Assembly: GCA_032988165.1 (NCBI GenBank)
Contig: JANTQF010000028.1
Location: 124,001 to 188,000 of the forward strand
Direction: 5' to 3'
Length of the DNA stretch: 64,000 bases
Source: Emmonsiellopsis sp. PD_33
Lineage: Eukaryota; Ascomycota; Eurotiomycetes; Onygenales; Ajellomycetaceae
Shown one piece after another: positions 47,737-58,337 of this stretch. The translations under genes and the position numbers were made by a program. The notes beneath the pieces are model-generated. The model was not told where the DNA came from. It ran no database searches and saw only the letters and a list, made by a program, of their open reading frames with translations. The stretch's first letter is position 1. Every line of letters begins with the position of its first letter.

Positions 47737-50700
47737 ATGTTTTTCTTTGGTTTGGTTTGGGTAATACATAATGATACATAATGACAGACGACAGAGGGGG
47801 GTGAGGATTCAGGAAACATTAGTACTTCTTTTCTTGTCCAAAAGACAACATAGGGGGCGGCCCTAGAAATTAGCCTTGTGGGCTTCCTTTTTCTTCTGAG
47901 GAATAATAACTGGCTAAAATTGTCTGTGTCCCGAGTCCCTTGTAGGCTGTTGGCCCTTGGGTAGTAGGGTTCCTCCGCACAGCCGCCCAAAGTGGAGGAC
48001 ACAAGGCGCTCGGAGCTCTCCTTTCAAACGCCCGACATTTGGACGGAAAGCATATTCTCCACTAATCTCGTCATGCGTCATAATAACCGTGCTTTATCCT
48101 TCAAGAAGTTGCCTGCTTTTTAGCGAGACATCCTCTCTTTCTATTCTTCCTGGAAAAGACGTAAATCTAGTCGTTATAAAACTTCCGAAAGGCAGGTAGG
48201 TGACCATGAACCTCCCCGATAATCAGGGGGGTTAACCTCGGGATATGATAAGGAACAAGTAAATCCTCGCATTTCAAAATCCATAAATTCTCAACCAGTT
48301 TCGCAAAATCTTTCGAAACCAAAAAAGCCCAGTTTAATAAAATGATAGGAACATACATGTATCCATACTAATCATCCGACCTCCTCGGCGCCCACCCTGG
48401 CCGGAGAGGTACTGTAAAATAATAACACGCCATGATATCAACCGTATATACTCCATAATTACATCTCAAACTATCCTCACAAACAAGAGCCATCGACTAG
48501 ATACTTTCATCCACAAAAAACACCCCATTATCCCACCATCATCAGATCCTAGTCCCTGGACAACCACGCATACGTAAAATTATCAAAACTGAAGACCGAA
48601 TCACAATAATAAATACGCTACTGCTGTTACACCTGCGTAGTGAAGATCAGTTTTTTGTCTCTGATGGATGTTTTGTGGCCTCGACGGGCGGACCCGCCGC
48701 GATTCCGCTTTATCCCCGATTTGAGGGGGGACGGCCTTGTCCCCGGTGACGTTGCGCATGGGTGGGCCCGTCCATTCTGTACTATCATATATTTTATGTA
48801 TCATTATGGAGAGATTTCTGCTGCCCCCCCCCTGTTTTTCTTCCCTTCTGACATTGAACATCTGATGATCATTATCGTTTTACTGCGAGGGGATAATAAA
48901 TAAGAAAAAGAAAGGAGAGAAGAGGGAGGCGGGGCTGGGTTGGAGGAAAGGCAAAGCCCGGTTCAGAGACCGATCATCGACCACCCTGCGATCCCCCTGT
49001 CAGTCTAGCGGCCCTTTTCTTCCGAAGGATATTCTCGAAGGACAGGGGGGGTTGAACCTGACACTCTTGTTTTCTTTTTTTGTGTCTGTGTCCCTGTCAC
49101 GCCGAGGCCGGCTTCTGGTTGATGAGTGCTTGAGCGAGTGTGGGTAAACTGTGCGCCCGAGCCCGTGATAGCGTTGCGTGTCTCTGCATGGGGTAGATGA
49201 AAGGGGGTTTGATTATGGTCGTGGTATGGAGTATTGTGGTTGTCGCGGGAAGATGGATGGTTCCGTGGATATGGTCTTTGTGGGACTTATTCCCTCTATC
49301 TGGCCGGCTTGTGTTGACGAGTTTCTCTGAATCAGATTGAAGTACGTAGAAGCGGTTTTGGAAATCGTATGCCGTCTAAACTGGGCCCTAAGCATTGAAT
49401 GCAACGGTAAAATAATAAATAATAAGGGACCACGAACAATAAAGTGCACGGAGGAAACATGAACGGGAGGGAAAGAAAGACGCGGATACACTCAGGCCAT
49501 GTGGCTGGCAATAGCCCAGCCTAAGCCAAGGTGTGTCTTGTGCCGGAATTCTTCAAAGCATGCATGCTTGCAGCACGAAGGGCCACGCGTCGCATTGTAC
49601 TCACATATGCAGATTGCACAATGGGTAAATAATCCAAGGAAGAATACAAAACCTTCTAGAAGGAAATCGAACACTTCCCGAAAATGCCGCTGCATATGCG
49701 CCAGAGCATCATACATGCAACCATTTCAATACAAAAAAAGGGACGATTCTCAGCTCCCAATCATCGATATTTGTCATGACTGCATTCTGATAAGGAAACA
49801 TCAATGTCACCCACCACCACGGTGCATGCCTCCGTCTGACCAATCTCTGGCTAGTCACCCCTCCCCCAATATATGCGCACAAGCGCTAGGATGGCCACCT
49901 TCTTTTTTTATTCTAGAAGGATTCTTTGATGCGGGCGTTTTGGTATGTAGTACATGTATTGTTTGCTATTTCTTTTATCCTCTACCACCGTGCCTTTTTT
50001 TTTTCCTCTTCCCTCGTTGCACACGCAACTCCAGCCAACTAGTTGACGTCTTCCCCAGGCCATCCCAAAGGGGCAAACGGTTCCTGCGATGACGTCGACG
50101 TTGAGGGTATGCAATGCTCTGTTAGCCGGCTGCCTGTATTTTCAGTCTCGGCCTTCGTCAAAGATCCAGAAATAATAAATGATAGTGTGAAGCAAACTTG
50201 AAGTTGTGGAGGAGGAACTACTATTACTCCATACACACACAGACATCCTCAGGAATACAAATTACTGCCCACCCACTTTGCCACGTCTACGGCTGAGACA
50301 GCGAAGCTAACAAATCATCAGACAATCAGACCACCATCATGGTTTTGCTGGGAGATCTGGCAGTGGTGGAAGAAGTAGTCAAAAGTTTGGAAGTAGTTTG
50401 CATTAGCCTTTCAGATAAGTGGGGGGGGGTGCACAAGTTTGTTTCGACAGCATCACCGAGCCGCACCATGACCCAGTTTTTCGTTCTATTTTCCTTCCTT
50501 CGGGCTTCCATGGCCTTTCCTGTTCGTTGTTAGGCCTGCAGGTTATTTCAAATAGCGCAGACGCTAGTGTCAATTGGGACTGGTGGCGTGCAATCGATGG
50601 TTCACCGTCAGCCTTGGCACCAGGCGATTCTGGGGTTCATCCTGCGCGAAACATGTGTTCTCTCGCTTTTGGGGCTTTGCTGCAAGTTGATGTGGTGGGT

Positions 50701-51582
50701 AAGCGGTCCACACCCGGCAGTTGGTTAGTCAAGAGTGAGCCGAACAGAACAATAGATTATGCTTGAGAATTTCAATACAGAAGAATGGGGTGGCTTGGCC
50801 TTGGCAATGTCGTTCATCGCCCCAATACTCCGTACATGAAATGATGATGGTGGTATGTGGCTATTACATTGGGATAAAAAATGGTACTATTCAATAGATC
50901 CATATTGTTGTGAGTCTGAGGCCCGAACAGCCTCGCTTATTCCCCAACCCACCAGCGACAAGGACAGTGAGATCAAATACACAGACCAGCAGAGAAATAC
51001 ACCAGCCCATTTTTGCAAGGTATTGATTGAAACCTACCCCCCCCGTTAGTGGCTATCATCAGCGACACAGGCGCACACGCGAACCCCATATCCTTGTTCT
51101 GATCAACAAGGACCACGGTAACTGTGGACCCCAGCCGATGGAAGCCCGGACTACTGCAGAGAAGGCACATCTTCCAGTTCCAAGGCTTCCATAATCTTCT
51201 CGCGCGCTGCAGGGGTCAAAGAGCGAAGCACGGGGTAGCAATGGGAGCGGAGACAGGAGACAGCAGCCGTCAAATCGTTAATAATTCCCAAGGTTATTAT
51301 TATGGTTGCTATTATGTGGGAGTTAAATGGCACGGATGCTACCGGGGGGTGCAAATAAAAGGGATAACCAAGCGGACAGCCTCAGATCTTCAAGTTTTTG
51401 ATCAAAGCGCGGTTGTAAGAGCCAGTCAAAAGTTAAAATCATGATGGATGTTTTGCTCTTTTTATTCGAGGAAGTTTATTTGTCCAGCATGAGGGGTTGA
51501 TGGTCGATCTTTCGCCTTACGATCGTCGAATTTCGAAACAATCGGTCCCCGTCGATTAATGATGCTCTTCGGAGAAAAGGCC

Positions 51583-51631
51583 GTTATTCAGGGATGATCA
51601 GACCTCATCTGTCAATCTTCGGCCCGCTGCA
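51583..51631 (+). repeat. First copy of a 49-bp dispersed repeat
   Basis: It matches 53391-53439 at about 44 of 49 positions. Both copies encode AVIQG(x)SDLICQS(S/A)AR in one frame; this copy has TGA where the other has CAA. It is a fragment of the sequence family of the pseudogene at 53.1-53.5 kb. Confidence 0.75.
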
Positions 51632-51695
51632 CTTCTCTCTCGTGGTCACAGACAGACGGATATATGAATATTTAGTAACTTAAATGTGTTTACAG

Positions 51696-51726
51696 ATACC
51701 TACTAGTTACTAGTACTAGTAGGTAT
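51696..51726. repeat. 12-bp perfect inverted repeat
   Basis: ATACCTACTAGT (51696-51707) and ACTAGTAGGTAT (51715-51726) are exact reverse complements around a 7-nt loop. It could fold as a hairpin, or be a remnant end of a small inverted-repeat element. Confidence 0.7.
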
Positions 51727-52268
51727 GTAGAAATAAGAAATATAATCAAAGACTCTAAATCTTTGTAGTCTGGACATAATAGACTGCCTGCTAAGCAGAT
51801 GAAAAACATAAAGAATAACTATCGTGGTACCTTCATTCCGCATTCCTACTTACTAATAGGCACCTCGGTGCAGGTCTACGGTCCGGTCCATCCATCCGCC
51901 TGCATCCGCCTGTGATTGTCCTCTTGCCCTGGTTAGTAGGTTTCTGCGCACAGGCCAAAGCTTATCTTCACAGCATGCCATTCCTGGCGCCAAAGAAACC
52001 CTACAAACACATCGGAAGGCTTTTACAGAAGCCAAAAGTAACTTCTTTATGGAAAATTTAGGTGACAAGCCTTTATCTGTAGGTTGCGTTTTTCCGGACC
52101 TCCCCGGGATTGAACATGACGATGACGACATTCAACTCAGGGTTGGGATATATATCGCGTTCTTCCCTGAAAATCTGCGCCCTTCACCTACTAGTACACA
52201 CACCCCAGTGCGCGAAAAATAATATCTGATTGCCCAAAAACTATCCGACTTATATTGCCTTGGGTAAA

Positions 52269-52597
52269 ATGGATCTTAATACAGCAAGCCCACCCCCTTC
52301 ACCCCCTCCACCCCCCTATTGCGAGAAAGCCTGCGGCCATGATGATGGTGATGATGGTGATGATGGTCAGAATCAGCCACCATCCCACAATCAGGAGAAT
52401 TTTAAACCCACTCCAAAATGGCGGTAAGAAGCGAGCCTGAGTTTTTCTATTTTCTATTTTTCCAAGAATAATGCTGATGGCCTATATTTTTGACCAGGTC
52501 TGCCCTGAAGGACAACATTCTCAGGCGAGTAATTCATCGCCGCTTTCGGCCCTTTCACCTGGCACTGATTCGTGAGAAATGTCCTTGGAAATTCTAG
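52269..52597 (+). CDS. Possible small two-exon protein (84 aa)
   Basis: Exon 52269-52423 joins exon 52498-52597 over a 74-nt intron with a good GTAAGA donor and CCAG acceptor. The product starts MDLNTASPPPSPPPPPYCEK, has a DDGDDGDDG run, and after the junction a basic helix (SALKDNILRRVIHRRFRPF). No family is recognised. The Pro-rich start resembles the linker of the microexon gene at 55.3-56.0 kb. Low-complexity sequence can stay open by chance, so this is tentative. Confidence 0.3.
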
Positions 52598-52624
52598 GTA
52601 GTGCAAATTTTGACATGGGTTACA

Positions 52625-53520
52625 GATTATCATTCAAAACGGGGAACACATTTTCCTCCTGCTCCTCCACTTGGCCCAACCATGCCCATTGCCCCTTCGA
52701 GCAGGCCTACAAACTCGAATGCGTATATCCAGAATAGAACCATTTGGTCAACCACAATAACTAGTTGTGTGGGATTAATACGGAATCTCACGAGATTTGA
52801 TGGGCCAGTGACTATGGTTAACAATATTGGAGACATTGTCAACATCAACTTCATACCTTGCATGCCCATTATCAAGAATCATCTCAGTGGGAAATTCTTC
52901 AATATTGGGACACCTCTTCCTGCTCCTCAAAAACCCAGGAAACCTGGGAGAATACCTTTTCAATTTGATGAGCGCTCTGCAACAACTATAGCCAACATTG
53001 TTGGTATTGTCTTGAACCGATCTGATTCTGTCACCATTGCCAGCAGTGGGGGGTTAATCATAAACATAAACCTGGCTCCCTCCACACCTACTATCCAACC
53101 ATACTGGGAACATCTTCAATATAAATTTTGGCGATTTGATCTCTCATGGAACTGGAAATTCCAACAGCACTACCTCTGTGGCCTATGCACGAAAGCATCA
53201 GAAGTATCTGCGTTCAGTTGTTCATGTTGCATTTGATGTAGTGAGCCAGTCTGGGTATTCTGAGCCATGTCAAAGATATCTCCCTTCCTCTATTATGTAG
53301 GGAGCAAAGTTTAATGGATAAGCTCATAAACTTTATGTTTATTTTGCTTGCTCTGAACTCTGTTAACAGAGCTCAGGGTTCACTCAGGCTGTTATTCAGG
53401 GACAATCAGACCTCATCTGTCAATCTGCTGCCCGCCGCACCGACTTTTTGCCGGAGTTTGAGCCTAGGCACAAAACAAGTTCTTGCAGTGTTCAGATCCC
53501 TTCCAGAAAATTCTAAACAA
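52625..53520 (+). pseudogene. Degraded ORF with internal beta-rich repeats
   Basis: An open frame to 53236 holds two diverged units: WSTTITSCVGLIRNLTRFDG ... NNIGDIVNINFIPCMP, and ATTIANIVGIVLNRSDSVTI ... SGGLIININLAPSTP. A third motif lies in another frame from about 53100 (HTGNIFNINFGDLISHGTGN) and continues as AYARKHQKYLRSVVHVAFDV through TAG and TAA stops to about 53518. The stops fit CAG/CAA to TAG/TAA changes. CpG is missing from about 53213 to 53433. Family unknown. It reads as a frameshifted, partly RIP-affected gene. Confidence 0.4.
53391..53439 (+). repeat. Second copy of the 49-bp dispersed repeat
   Basis: Partner of 51583-51631, lying inside the degraded ORF and encoding AVIQGQSDLICQSAAR. 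Confidence 0.75.
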
Positions 53521-55158
53521 TTTCCCCTATTAAATAAAATGCCAGCCTTGTGAGTGGTGTGGTGGTGGGGATCTCGGCGCGGCCAAATTTTTCGCCGGCC
53601 ATCAAAAGTTATTCTGTTGCTTTGTGTGTGCTGTGCCATGTCTTGTCTTTGTGTTTCCTATGTTGCCTGCTTCTAGTTGATTATCATGTTTCATTCCTTT
53701 TACTACTATATAGATTGACAAACCAAAATCCCAATCATTCTTGCTTTTGCCTACACCACTCCGCGATATCCACTGCTCCTGTTCTGTGCCGCCAGACGCG
53801 CACCCCATTCCCCGTTTCAGTGTAAGTTAAGATCTGCGAAATATCTTCGACAGGGGTCACGAAAGAATAACGCACAGAGAACGGAATAACCATGCCGTCA
53901 CCATCGTTTCGACTCTCGAGTAGCCTTATCGTGAATCGAAAACATTAGGGATTTGATCTGCAGAATGCTTTGAAACCTCAAAGTTCTTTTGACGCCACAT
54001 ACCATTTCATAGCTGGGTTGGTCATCCGCCAGCGTTTTCGACCAACGGACATAACCTCCGAAAATCAATAGGATATATCCACTTCTGGCATTTAACTCTC
54101 TCAAGCAGTTGACATTTAACCCCTGTAGACTCTATGAACCTCGGATGCCAAGTACTAATCTACTAATCATCCGAAGCCTATCAACACGGATCCAAGCAAC
54201 AAACCCGATCCAGTTGAGGTCATCGAAAAGGAGACAGCAACACTTACTTTCTTGATCTCCATTTTCATCATCGTTCAGGCCTTCTTCAACGCCAGACATT
54301 CCACAGTTTCTCACTAAGATCGCGCATTTTTTAAAGGCAAATGCTGCGTATAATGAACCGAGGGATCTCATCCCTTTTATTTTGATTAGAATTATCTGAA
54401 AATTCAGCTGAGACATCCGGTTTTTTAAAGACTTATATTACCCTGTTCGCTGTCCCAAGGAACAGGTAAAAGACCTGTGTTCGTGTTGAGTTTGACGTCT
54501 CTAAGAGAGTCAAATTCCGCTTCTTCCACTACCCCTTTTCTCATCCTTTTCTTCATTATACCCATCGTTTTTGGGTGCTTGTGAGTGAGCTGTCGCCTGC
54601 TCCATAGTCTACGCTGAAGCAACGCGTGGAACACTGTGTGTGGGGATGTATATTGTTGGCTATGTGTGATACCTTCCTCTATTATCACTCTTACTGGGCA
54701 GAGTTTCCCTCTCATTGCACACCAGCACAATACAGCCCACTGTTAGCTCCTTCCTTTTTTGGGTTTCCATTATTGTTGTTGTTCTTTTTCTTTTGTTGAC
54801 TGTTTTCCCTCTCTGTCTAGTTCCACAACTACAGTCAGAAATTCCCCATTCACTGCTTTTCTTTTCCTCTATTACCACCAGATTTTACCGCCGAGTCTCG
54901 CGCCCAAGCTGTCTGCCAGAACATGCAAACAGAATTAAACAAGTACGAAAATGTCACCTATCGGAACAGAGACATTAGGCGATCTAGCCCTCACTTCTCT
55001 TCCACGCATCAAGTACTATCCTCTCGATCCTCAAGCAACTGCGTTATGAATACGACGGCTACATGCTCCTTTCCAACATAAGCCCTGTTTTAGCCGTGGC
55101 GATGATGCAAACCAACAGGTCAATTGTATCTAACTATCAATAAAGCAATTTTTTTTAA
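53521..55158. other. Region without a supported gene
   Basis: Short frames only. A minus-strand frame at 54132-54416 (94 residues) has a plausible acidic stretch (EEGLNDDENGDQES) next to a GTAAGT donor-like site and might be an isolated exon remnant, but no partner exon was found. Confidence 0.3.
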
Positions 55159-55978
55159 ATGCCAATCAAAATGGCTCCCATCCCTCCCCAAAGCGAAGGC
55201 GTCAAGTTAACCCTTGACATTTTGAAAATTGCCAGTCCTATTTCTGTTGGACTGGTCACCCAAAAGATGGCGCCAAAATCCCCCGCAGAGCAAGGGAACA
55301 AAGTTAACCTTCGATATACTGAAGGTTGTTATTCCGGTTGTGTTATTCATTGTAGGAGTCATATACCGGGAATGCACGAGGTATGGCATATTCTTTATAT
55401 TCTGTTTATGAAATAGCTCTAACATTTGAGACAGACGTGCCAAAAAGATGGAGGCCATGGCCTCCTTAACCTCTCCTCCAGCCAGTAAGAAATACTCTTG
55501 CATGCATATTAATTGTCAACAATTTAGAGATAATACTGACAGTTATAATTCAGCCCCACCTCCATCACCGCGTAAGAACTGCTTCTATGTCCTATAATAA
55601 AGCTTTGAAATTTTATATGCTAACCAGTACTTTTACTCAGCGGCAACGCCCTTTATATATCCACTTGGGGCTACAACCCCACCACCCACCCCTACAACCC
55701 TACCGCGCCCGACCCCCCCAGCCGACCAAGGTAGGAACTGGTTCTATGTCCCACTGGCCTATAACGATTCCTGATTGTATTTATTGACTGGTTTAATTGG
55801 GTAGCAGACGATACAAAAAGCCGAGGTAAAAAATACCATGAATTCCTTCTGATTGATAACCAATATTTACTTTTGCACAGGGAAGAAATTTCTAAATTGG
55901 ATAGGCAAAGGTTTAGAGTGGCTTGCAAATTTGTCCCAAGTATCTGGAAAGAATGGAGAAAACGTTGAAGAGGAATGA
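55159..55978 (+). CDS. Microexon gene: small membrane/proline-rich protein, start unresolved
   Basis: Six exon segments fit one frame: ...55380, 55435-55484, 55554-55571 (18 nt), 55641-55730, 55808-55825 (18 nt) and 55881-55978, separated by GT-AG introns of 54-77 nt. Read through, they give a membrane helix (VVIPVVLFIVGVIYREC), a short basic region (RRAKKMEAMASLTSPPA), a Pro/Thr linker (TPPPSPPATPFIYPLG ... PADQDDTKSR) and an amphipathic end GKKFLNWIGKGLEWLANLS before a TGA. The first exon is preceded by a tandem copy of itself (ATG at 55171, PPQSEGVKLTLDILK versus PPQSKGTKLTFDILK), but the two copies are one base out of frame and no ATG lies in the helix frame. So the start is missing, further upstream, or the gene is newly broken. 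Family not recognised. Confidence 0.5.
55167..55370 (+). repeat. Tandem duplication of the first exon of the microexon gene
   Basis: AAAATGGCTCCCATCCC... (from 55168) and AAGATGGCGCCAAAATCCC... (from 55264) align through TTAACC and the following ATTTTGAAA/ATACTGAAG segment. The second copy has one extra base, shifting its ATG out of the helix frame. Confidence 0.7.
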
Positions 55979-56557
55979 TTTTTTTTAGGGGGTTTCTTTG
56001 GGGTTTCTTTTACATTTGTCATTTGTCTTTTGCCTTTTGGTTTTTTCCTTCTTTTCTTCTTCTCTTTTTTTCTGTATAACTAGATTAACTTTGTATAGAT
56101 TATCATTATTATTGTTATTTTCATTCCGAGTCTCTATCTTTCTCCCTGTCCAATAAAAACATTTATTTTTCCAGCTAAATTACCAGACAACTAATTTTAG
56201 GTGAGTGTGGTGATGATGAAGGTATTTTAGTTCGAGTGCGTTAAGAGTATGATGGCTGGGGGGTTTGCTTGCTGAACAAGCCTAGATTACCTCCAAGTGG
56301 TATTAATGTCCTATTCAATCCTGTATATTACATGAATATCCGCTGCCCGGGTCAGTTATTAAACACCATGAGCTATCTATCCCAAGGGAAGGAGTAACAA
56401 ACATATCAAGGCTCGTAAATATCTTTATATAATATTATGTACATACATACCTATGACTTTCTGTATATACCCCCCAGCCGCGAAACACAGTCTATCTTAC
56501 ACCCTACCCTGCCTACTCTTACAAAAACCAACAAAAGAACCAAAGAAAAAAACCCCC
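55979..56557. other. Intergenic region
   Basis: T-rich sequence just after 55980 suits a 3' UTR of the microexon gene. The right part is the 3' side of COQ3. No gene is supported. Confidence 0.4.
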
Positions 56558-57613
56558 TTAAAACCCCCTCTGCACCGCCCAAAAATAATTCCCCCACCTC
56601 TCCGCCCCAGGCACCATCCTCCACCCAACGCCCGGAAAATACATCGCACCCACACACTTCCACCTCCTCTTCTCATTACCCGCACCCGCACCAGCACCAG
56701 CACCAACCCACCCCCTCAACTCCTCCGGATTCACAAACTTCCCCCACTCATGCGTACCCCTCGGCACCACGCCAATTGGCCACGGCGCCTCCGCAATCAC
56801 CTGATTAACTACGTACGCGGGCCAGGTGCGCGCGATCGTCGAGCCGATCAGCCAGCCGCCCGGTTGGAGGAGGGAGAGGGCTTGGTGGAGGAAGGAGCGC
56901 GGGGAGGAGGTGGAGTTTGGGTCGACGTGTTCGAGGACTTCGAAGAGGGTTATTATGTTGAATTTTTCGGGGGGTGTGTTGGGTGTGTTGGGTGTGGGTG
57001 CGACGAGCGCTTCCAGCGTGGTGTTTTCGTATCTGAACGCTTTGGAGAGGAGGTGGGAGTAGACGTGTGGATCGGCGCGGGCGTGGTTTGTGGCGATTTT
57101 TATCATGGTTGGTGAGGGGTCGATGGCGAGGATTGAACGGGCGTGGGTTACTGGGGATAGTGATAGTGATTGGGTTGGGGAGGGGGAGGGGATGGTGCGC
57201 GCGAGGGATTCGGCGAATATCCCGCCCCCGCAGCCTATGTCTAGGTATGTGAGGCCTTGGTCTTGGTCTTCAGCTTGTGCGTGTCCATCTATGTTTGTAT
57301 TGCTGGTGCTGGTGCTGGTTTGTATTTTATGCTTCGGAAACGACTCTGCCAAACACTCCGCGATAAACTCGTGGCGGAGCGGGTTCATGAGGTGGAGGAT
57401 TCGCGAGGGACCCAGCGGGTCCCACCAGCTGCTGGCCAGCGAGGAGAAGTGGGTGAGTTCATCGGGGGAGACGGAGGAGGAGGATGAAGAGGTTGAGTGC
57501 GCGCGGTTTATTATGTTATTATGGAATCGTGCGGTGCTTCGCGGGGCGTGGCGGAGGAGGAGGGAGAGGTTCCGCGCCGCGCTGGCGGTTGGGCGGAGAG
57601 GGTTGAGGGACAT
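56558..57613 (-). CDS. COQ3: COQ3, ubiquinone biosynthesis O-methyltransferase, mitochondrial
   Basis: A single exon of 351 aa from ATG 57613. It performs the two O-methylations of the ubiquinone ring with S-adenosylmethionine, in the mitochondrial matrix as part of the CoQ complex. The first 40 residues are Arg/Ser-rich without acidic residues, a typical presequence. Conserved blocks are LASSWWDPLGPSRILHLMNP, the SAM motif LDIGCGGG (124-131), a post-motif acidic residue in ILAIDPSPTMIKIA, and ITLFEVLEHVDP, then GSTIARTWPAYVVN and GTHEWGKFVNPEEL. Low-complexity inserts (Thr/Ser/Asn near 100, Asn-Thr-Pro near 205, Gly-Ala near 310) make it longer than yeast Coq3. It is followed upstream on the same strand by the ENA gene. 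Confidence 0.93.
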   Translation of the reverse strand: MSLNPLRPTASAARNLSLLLRHAPRSTARFHNNIINRAHSTSSSSSSVSPDELTHFSSLASSWWDPLGPSRILHLMNPLRHEFIAECLAESFPKHKIQTSTSTSNTNIDGHAQAEDQDQGLTYLDIGCGGGIFAESLARTIPSPSPTQSLSLSPVTHARSILAIDPSPTMIKIATNHARADPHVYSHLLSKAFRYENTTLEALVAPTPNTPNTPPEKFNIITLFEVLEHVDPNSTSSPRSFLHQALSLLQPGGWLIGSTIARTWPAYVVNQVIAEAPWPIGVVPRGTHEWGKFVNPEELRGWVGAGAGAGAGNEKRRWKCVGAMYFPGVGWRMVPGAERWGNYFWAVQRGF

Positions 57614-58337
57614 TGTGTTTGTTGCCGAGGAGGCCGGGAGGGGGGGATTCTTCGTGGCTTGATGGAAATGGGGGTACCTGGGAGGCAGTTAGTGTCTATT
57701 GTATCTATCAATTAACGATTCGAGAGCTCAGAGGAGGAGGGGCCCGGAGTCTATCGCGATGCCAATTGCTTGTTGCTCCCTAGGGGCGGGGGGCAGGGAC
57801 ATACCTTGCGAAGTGCAATGCAGCTATCTGCAGTTCAAGAAGCCGCAGCGTTCAATGCGCCCTTCGTTCAATTGCTGCCATGCTCGCTCTCCTTGTCCAG
57901 TGTTGGATGAGGTTGTCTCCAAAACATTTCTGAGGTCAGATGTGTGCAAACATGTCAAACACTTTTCTTGGCATTCCCGCTGCATCAACCCCGTCTTGCT
58001 AATAATTAACAAAAATAGGAGGGAAGCAAGAAACATTAGTATGTTCATCTCAATATATCATTAACATGTTAACTACTGAAACTCTTCATTACATTGCATT
58101 ACACATCATCAAGGAACCCCCTATTTTATATCAACAGCATAGGAAAAGAAAAAAGAGAAAAATTAAAGCAACATCGCCATCATCTCCCTGCCTCCTCCAC
58201 ATCCTCTATGAGACGTCAGAAAAACAAAACCCCTCCAAGGAAAAAGGCAAAAAGGTATCATCCGCGATATATAATCCCAGAAACAGGACCAAGAAGAGGG
58301 CAAATGAAAATAAAAGGAAAAAAAATTAAAATCCCAT
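57614..58337. other. Intergenic region between COQ3 and ENA
   Basis: About 0.7 kb holding the COQ3 promoter and the ENA 3' UTR (A-rich on the plus strand near 58.13-58.33 kb). No gene is supported. Confidence 0.5.

Larger units (their letters stand above)
47742..52200. other. Gene-poor region right of the copia insertion
   Basis: About 4.5 kb of normal CpG content with only short overlapping frames. No protein family, tRNA or rRNA was recognised. It contains a 12-bp perfect inverted repeat and the first copy of a 49-bp dispersed repeat, listed separately. Confidence 0.4.

Noticed and set aside
56453..57662. Plus-strand frames opposite COQ3
   Set aside because: They are Arg/Gly-rich shadows of the minus-strand methyltransferase.
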